Shown: one piece after another, positions 58,189 to 64,000 of the stretch
Position numbering within the stretch: the stretch's first letter is position 1
How the letters are laid out: each line of letters starts with the position of its first letter
Origin: Vigna angularis
Lineage: Eukaryota > Streptophyta > Magnoliopsida > Fabales > Fabaceae
NCBI RefSeq assembly: GCF_016808095.1
Contig: NC_068974.1
Location: 13,516,001-13,580,000 of the forward strand
Direction: 5' to 3'
Length of the DNA: 64,000 nt
Notes under the pieces: generated by a model
What the model was told of the DNA's origin: nothing
The model's input: only the letters and a program-made list of their open reading frames with translations
Databases searched by the model: none
Translations under genes and position numbers: made by a program

Positions 58189-59484
58189 TAACGATTGAAA
58201 TACTTTTATTTTTATACTTAATTTTGATATTAAAAACACCCTTTATGACTTAGAAACTAGCTTGAACTCATGTTTTTACTTTAGTTTTGTGAATAAGAGA
58301 GTTGAGGTTATACTTGATGATTTTATCACTAAATTCCCTTGATTTTTTAGGTTATTGGAATGATTTGAAACAAGAGTTAAAGTACCAAATAGTTGGAATG
58401 CAAAAAAATCAACCAGAATGCATAAAAGTCAACAAGAGTGCAAAAAAGTCAACCAGAATGCAAATTCAACAAAGTGCAGAAAAAGGACGTTGAGCGTAGA
58501 AAAAGGGCGTTAAGCGCCAATTTCTTTTGTCTCATGAGCACCACCGCTGAGCGTCAGTTTAGTGCCGCAGCTACCGTTGGGCGCCAGTTTCGTGGGCTTG
58601 GACCCGTTTTCTGTTATTTTTATGTTCTATTTAAGGACTTGCACGTTCTAGGGATTGTATCTTTTGATGGCATAAGCATATAAACACACATTTTGCTCCT
58701 CTAGAGGCAAATTTGGGGATGCAAGAGTCTCTTCTTCAGTTTCTAGGGTTTTTCTATTTCTTCCATTCCATTGTTCATCTAGTTTCTCCATGATTATGGT
58801 GAACTAAATTTTATTTGTTATTGGGGAAGATGTAACCTCTAAAGTCTCATGTATTGAATTGATTTATTTTATAAATGCTTAACTTCATTAATTGTTAGGG
58901 TTTTTCCTCTATGATCTATGCATGCTTTGTTTAACTCATTCAATTGCATGATTATTGATTTTGTTGATATGGACACATATGGGAAAATCTAGAACTGGGA
59001 AAATTCTCTCAAAAGCAATATTACCTAGACATAGGGATAGGAGGGTTGGTTCCCTTTAAATTTCTGTGCGAATGTAATGCATGATTAATTGCTAGGGAGA
59101 CAAGACATTGTGAACTAGTAATTAGGAGTAGGCTTTCTTCACCGAGACATTGGGTTTAAGGTAAATTAGAAAGTGGCATTAATATTAATGAAGAAGATGA
59201 ATTCATATATGCATGAGAGTAAATTAGGTGAAATCTAAACCCAACAACAATATCATCAACTTCATCCATTCATTCTTGTGTTTAGCCTTAATTGATCAAA
59301 TTTGCATTCATGTTTATTTTTATTGCATTTGCATTCAAAAAACCCAAAAAATTGTTCTTAAGTCTTAATTAGTTAAGCGACTACATACTGTTTAGTGTTG
59401 TGAGTCTCTTGGAAAACGACACTTGGTCTTACCATTTATTATTACTTGATACGATTTGGTACACTTACCGGAGTGATAACACTT
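58189..59484 (+). mobile_element. Athila-type LTR lacking its extreme ends
   Basis: It follows the LTR at 34404 in order: GACTTAGAAACTAGCTTGAA, a GCTGAGCG-type tract (58490-58580), TCTAGGGTTTTTCT, GTGAACTAAA, TGTTAGGGTTTTTCC, GAGAGTAAATTAGGTG and the ACGATTTGGTACACTTACCG end. The TGATAACAG start and CATCA end are missing. It is flanked by a 206-bp direct repeat instead of a 5-base duplication. ORFs 58302-58683 are short and domain-free. Confidence 0.7.
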
Positions 59485-59688
59485 CTATCTTTAATGGCCA
59501 AAAGATACATTAAAAACTAATTCTATCTTGATTCACGGAGACTACCTAAAATAGACGTTTTCCCTTTCCTAAACTTAAGGATCATATAATTAATATAAAA
59601 AATAACTTACTCTCTTCTCTGAACCCATTCTGAAAATTTAAAAATAAAACTAAAACTAATTAATAACTTTTTATACTACTCCTAAATA
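59485..59688 (+). repeat. 206-bp direct repeat, copy 2
   Basis: Partner of 57983-58188. 59689-60118 follows as AT-rich DNA that should be the internal start of the minus-strand gypsy element at 60134. The ORF at 59811-60074 has no recognised domain. Confidence 0.85.
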
Positions 59689-60117
59689 CTTTAATCACCT
59701 AATTCCATACCATAATTAAGTATCTAATATTTAAAATTATAAAATAAAAATAAAAGATATTTTTATTTTATCCACTATAGAACATCAAACACTACCATAA
59801 AGAAAAGAACATGCCAAAAATCACTAAAAACAACAACTTTTTCTTTCTCAAAACTTCAGAATTAATTATGAAAGCAAAACCATCTATAATATCGAGTCAT
59901 GAGTGTGCACTCTCACTACTCTTATCAAGACGTTTTCTGTTCTTAATACTTCTAGTTAGATACCCAATATTGCTATCTAAACTTGAAGAACATAACCTGA
60001 TCTACTATTTTTCACAAGAGACTCAACATATTCATACAAATACACAAGCATTAAAGTCACACAACAAAAGCTAGACGAGCTTACTCCCCAAAGTCTAAAA
60101 AAGTTTTTTCAAAAACT

Positions 60118-60133
60118 TGGCTCTGATACTAAA
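60118..60133 (-). other. Primer-binding site, initiator tRNA-Met type
   Basis: The minus strand reads TAGTATCAGAGCCA directly below the LTR end. The standard site starts TGGTATCAGAGC, so one base differs. Confidence 0.75.
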
Positions 60134-62340
60134 TGTAACACCCCGATTTTGGAGATGTCACGGTGTAAATTTTTTATTCAAAATTTTTCTATAAAAAAAT
60201 TATTTCGGATAATCAAATTTTATTCGATTACAATGCAGAAGCAAAACATAATAATAAACGTTATTTGTTCAAAATAAAAATCTCAAATAATCTCTTTTAC
60301 AATAAAAATATCAAGTCTGAAAACTTTAAAAAACAATAATTCCCGAAATCAAATATCCCAACTCTTACATCAACTACTTCGATCTAGTTTTATCAGCAAC
60401 TCGTACAAGTACGATCATCGTAGGTGGAAACCACAACCACAACATTTCAGGGTGAGCAACCAGAAATATCATAACATACCACAAAACATATTTCATTTTA
60501 ATCACAGAGTAATATAATCATATAACATATTCCATCACATCATATTATCATAGCCACACCATTCATGAACCAATGTCGTTTCCTTCTATTGTGTCGTCAT
60601 GACCTGTTATCACTAACAAGAACATGTTCTCACTAACAGGGCAATTCGACTAGTCTTCCATCGCGACTTCTGACCTATCTCCCCGACTTCTCAAGGACTA
60701 ACGAGTAAAAGCACTGGTACCACGCACACTAGTGCACTATACTCAGCACGAGCCGAAGTCTTTTGGGCGAGACATCCACCTCCCCGCGTAGAGGGAAGTG
60801 ACACTCGGATCAATATCTCTAAACAAGAGTCCAACACATCACATTCTTAACGTAGAGCAGTACGAAAAGCTCACACATGATCGGCGACAATACAAGGAAA
60901 TAACATAGCTTCATATCCACATCACATATTAATACCCATTCTCAATAACATGTATAGTTCTATATTCGCATCACAACTCCAATACACATTCTCACTAACA
61001 TATATTATACCACAAATCATCAGGTTTAAACACAATTCTCAACACATTACATCCATAATCTCAATAATATGCCTTTCCCCATAATTACAAGATTTATAAC
61101 ACAACCTCATTACCTTTCATAAGTACTATCAACATAACCTTTATCCATCAGTTTCAAACTTTCACAACTCAAAATAATTATTCAATTAAGTAAATCAACT
61201 TAAAAACCCATTAACCAAAACACCACCAACCCGTGCCACTAAGTTCCAAACGCTCACCTCATAATTACATATTCTCAATACATTCCACACTTCTCATTAA
61301 TAGATATTAACTCGTCAAACACAAGGTTTTACCATATAAAATAGGCTTAAATGCTACTTCGTCCTCATGTTAAGAGGTGAACTTCTGTTTAGTACCCGCT
61401 TTTAAAAATGAAGACATTGGGTCTCTATGTTATGAAAAGTGTATGAATAAGGTCATGTCCGTTAAGTTGACAGCAATCACGTTAAGTCCATGCTGATGTG
61501 GCCGTACTTTTTCTCTTCTCTCTTCTACTGTCCAGCTTTTTCTCTCTCTTGTTTAGTTTTTTCTTTGATGATTTGTTGAACTTGTTCTTTCTTTGTGGAC
61601 CTTATTCATATAATTTTCATAACATAGGGACCTAATGTCTTTGTTTTTAAAACCGGATACTACATAGAAATTCACCGCTTAACATGGGATGAAGTAAGCA
61701 TTTAAGCCTATAAAATACTACATCTTCATATACAATACTACATCTTATAAAATAATATGACTTCAAATAAATCACCATAAAACATATACAATTATAACGA
61801 CTTTTATGAACTACTACCACAATACCTAGAAATATTCAACTTTTATTATTTATTCTATATACATAAAAATCCCTCGTATTAATTAAATTATGAAAATTAT
61901 GCATACCATCACTTAACTTATATTACTAAGAAAACAACAAGTATTCCACCTAAAAGTTTAATCCCCTGAACTTAATAGTTTTAATACACATATAATAATA
62001 TAATATTAATTATAACTTAACCTTGTTAAGTTTCTTTACTGTTATATATCCGTTATATAATAATTTGCATAAAAGTTATATATTATTATATAATATACAA
62101 AGATTATAAAAACGGAATGAAATCTAATATATAATATACAAAGATCATAAAAGAATTATATATTATATGTTAATATATAATATAATATAATATATTATTT
62201 ATAAATCTTGATTTTCCTAAGAGCAGCATAGTACAACACCTTTTATTAAAATATGAATTTCTTTATTTAACACCGTAGGACCCACACGGGACCCTTACCC
62301 TCTCAACATTCCCTCAGAGACTCTCTCCTATTTTACGTAG
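60134..62340 (-). mobile_element. Gypsy-type LTR in minus orientation
   Basis: The plus strand opens TGTAACACCCCGATTTTGGA at 60134, so its minus-strand end is TGTTACA followed by the primer-binding site. The interior has LTR-like tracts (GGTGAGCAACC at 60451; GACTTCTCAAGGACTAACGA at 60684) and carries a MITE. The far end is not resolved; 62340 is an estimate. 62341-62583 is T/C-rich with no supported gene. Confidence 0.65.
61344..61708. mobile_element. Mutator-type foldback MITE, 365 bp
   Basis: The ends are GGCTTAAATGCTACTTCGTC and its inverted form. A perfect 9-base target duplication TATAAAATA (61335-61343 and 61709-61717) brackets it. The arms pair over about 140 bases; the centre (61500-61590) is a CT-rich spacer. 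No coding capacity. Confidence 0.88.
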
Positions 62341-62583
62341 TCCCTGTGGTGAAATATAACCCATGCACATCTTTACTTTCCTTTTCTTTAAGATTTACAT
62401 GCTGCACATAAGTAAAACTACTTCCAAATTAAACCAAAGCGAGAACTCCTCCCACTATTTCTTCTTTATTTCTTCCTCTTTTCTCTCCTGTTTCTTTCCT
62501 CTATTATCTAAAACATTCGAATACTCTTCCTTTCTCCCCATGAAACAACCCTTGCAGAACCACCAAAACCCCTAGTGAACCCT

Positions 62584-64000
62584 CACTACAAAAAAGAAGG
62601 GTATTACCGAAGGCCATAATCCTTCGGAAACAGTCATAAGCCGTCGGTAATGATCTTTTATCGAAGGCTTATCGACGGCCAAAACACCGTCGGTAAAACT
62701 TTTGTCGCTAATATTTACCGACGGCTTTTGTCCATCGGTAATTATCGAGGGACAAAAGCCTTCGGTAATTACCGAGGGGCAAAAGCCCTCGGTAATTATC
62801 AAGGGATAAAGACCCTCGGTAAAAACCAGACAGAAGTAAGTGATATTTGTATTTATTATCAAACCACACAAACTTGCATACATGTTCACAGCACAAACAG
62901 ACGTGTATAACATTTTCAAACCACAAACAGACCTCCATAATATACATTCTTAAATTTCATTTGTATTGTTGAAATTTAAGAATTTGTAATTGGAAATCAA
63001 ACATTAAACATAAAACATAAAACAATATGTTCATCTAGCAAATGTAATGTAATACAATCCTAATGTAACATAAAAAATGTTCTAACAACTATGTTCATTA
63101 ACAAAATAAAACTAAAAATCTACATAGTCATCATAGAATGTCTTCATCATCCTATTGCTCTATAGATGGCTGGACTGGTGTGGGCTGAACTGATGTGGGC
63201 TGCTGAGGGACAGCGGGTGATAGGGAGGGTCGTGGTGTGGTTGGAGGGACAGTGGAATGAATGTCTGAAGCATCAGGCAGCGCTCTCATTACCAGGGACT
63301 TGAAGTTTGTAAACTATGTTCTCAAATCACTGTAATTTTCTCTCAATTCATGATTTTCCTGGTCACGTTGTTGTAGTAGTTGTGTCAAGCGCTCGATGGT
63401 CTCTTCAGCAGTAGTGGTAGAAGAAGAAGGTTGGTGATTCATAGTACCTCCTCTTGATGTTGTATAGTTTGCAGCAAGTTGTCCTGCACCGTACACTTGT
63501 CCATTTTTCTTCCCACCAACGACATCGATCCAGCACTGTGTCCTACGGATGTTGTCGTCCTCATTAGTTGCATCATCCAGTGTAGGAGTTGACCCATGTT
63601 TGGATCTAACCTGTGAAAGTCTCGTAGAAAATTCTTCCTATTCAAACATTAAAAGCAATGTTAGGGAATGATACAATAATAGAATGAAAAATTAATATCA
63701 GTACCATTGTTATTTGCTTACATGAGTCAAAATTTGGGTGGTAGAGTTGATTGTTTTTAATGAATTTAGGGGCTGGAACATCAAAATTATGAAGTACTTT
63801 ATTTATGCATCATTAAGCTATTTAAACTAGTTTGGAATTAAGTTGTGTAAAACACAGAATCAGACTTTGGAAATTGAAACTGGGTTTATCTTTGGCTAGC
63901 CTCTTCTATTTGAAAACGATCTATATCGCATGCTAATATTGTTAAGCTACAAAATCCATAATATTATAAAACTCAGATAAATTTCATATCTCAATAAGTA
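62584..64000 (-). mobile_element. CACTA element, left end (continues past window end)
   Basis: The left end CACTACAAAAAAGAAGGGTA is followed by subterminal repeats ATTACCGA(A/G)GG / CCTTCGGTAAT and the GTCGCTAA(T/C) marker shared with 50687 and 57816. No right end is in the window. It carries antisense the C-terminal exon of a CACTA second protein, so this family, which shares its ends with the gene-capturing elements, includes members with coding capacity. Confidence 0.75.
63146..63660 (-). pseudogene. CACTA second protein (Transposase_24/En-Spm type), C-terminal exon
   Basis: The minus-strand frame reads STRLSQVRSKHGSTPTLDDA, CWIDVVGGKKNGQVYGAGQL, AANYTTSRGGTMNHQPSSS, AEETIERLTQLLQQRDQENH, ELRENYSDLRT, then TAG, then FTNFKSLVMRALPDA and a Pro/Ser/Gln-rich tail PQQPTSVQPTPVQPSIEQ ending at the stop near 63160. 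VVGGKKNGQVYG and the Gln-rich coiled coil are typical of this protein, thought to bind the subterminal repeats. The single TAG lies where a Gln codon is expected; otherwise the frame is clean. An acceptor is plausible near 63665. Confidence 0.72.

Overview
This window is AT-rich plant nuclear DNA, most likely from a legume of the Vigna/Phaseolus type. That guess is inferred from the retroelement families and from LTR-borne motifs such as CCGTTCGG, ATAATCGATTAT and GCTGAGCG; no single-copy marker fixes the species. It is a heterochromatin-like patchwork of nested transposable elements. I see no bacterial-style operons, no rRNA genes and no complete tRNA gene. The only plausible ordinary host gene is a small secreted cysteine-rich peptide gene at 19300-19635 (-).

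Layout, left half. 1-2915 is Athila-like internal retroelement DNA that carries, antisense, the start of a WUSCHEL/WOX-like homeodomain gene with its own TATA box, leader exon and introns. 2932-2990 is a 59-bp copy of most of a mature tRNA-Asp(GUC) including its CCA, joined as an over-long primer-binding site to a 2.6-kb LTR (2996-5641). 5642-7896 is another LTR. 8358-10778 is a solo LTR with a perfect 5-bp target duplication, sitting in one arm of a ~480-bp inverted duplication whose other arm (20265-20712 plus 24112-24140) preserves the empty site. 11041-12540 is packed with CCGTTCGG motifs. 12560-17870 is a transposon-like block with ~211-bp repeats on both sides of a plant-mobile-domain-like ORF; a Mutator-type foldback MITE (13441-14023) sits inside it. 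20713-24106 is a non-coding LTR retroelement filled with two tandem-repeat arrays and a second foldback MITE.

Layout, right half. 25700-29715 is a decayed CACTA (TNP2-type) transposase locus broken by LTR-like DNA. 30115-40797 is an Athila/gypsy derivative in minus orientation (gag, primer-binding site, 5' LTR). Its LTR is split by a young 5.6-kb non-autonomous Athila element (34404-40017). 40798-46930 is a SIRE-like copia remnant with a gag zinc knuckle and a promoter-bearing plant-transposon-domain ORF; it is interrupted by a CACTA element (43569-45329) that has captured an mTERF gene. 47270-49280 is a second TNP2 pseudogene. 49451-57816 is a large CACTA element carrying fragments of plastid ribosomal protein S5 and of a cytochrome b561-type membrane protein, with a second, inverted CACTA (50687-55657) nested in it. 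57817-62583 holds a 206-bp direct duplication flanking an LTR fragment, and a gypsy LTR carrying a third foldback MITE. 62584 to the window end is the left end of another CACTA with its antisense Transposase_24-type gene.

Most coding regions are decaying parts of element proteins. The element boundaries are unusually well supported, because target-site duplications can be read directly: 9 bp perfect for three MITEs, 5 bp for one solo LTR, 3 bp for three CACTA elements, and 4 of 5 bp for two LTR elements. The most unusual contents are the antisense homeobox gene with a palindrome beside its TATA box, the tRNA read-through fossil, and the gene-capturing nested CACTA pair.
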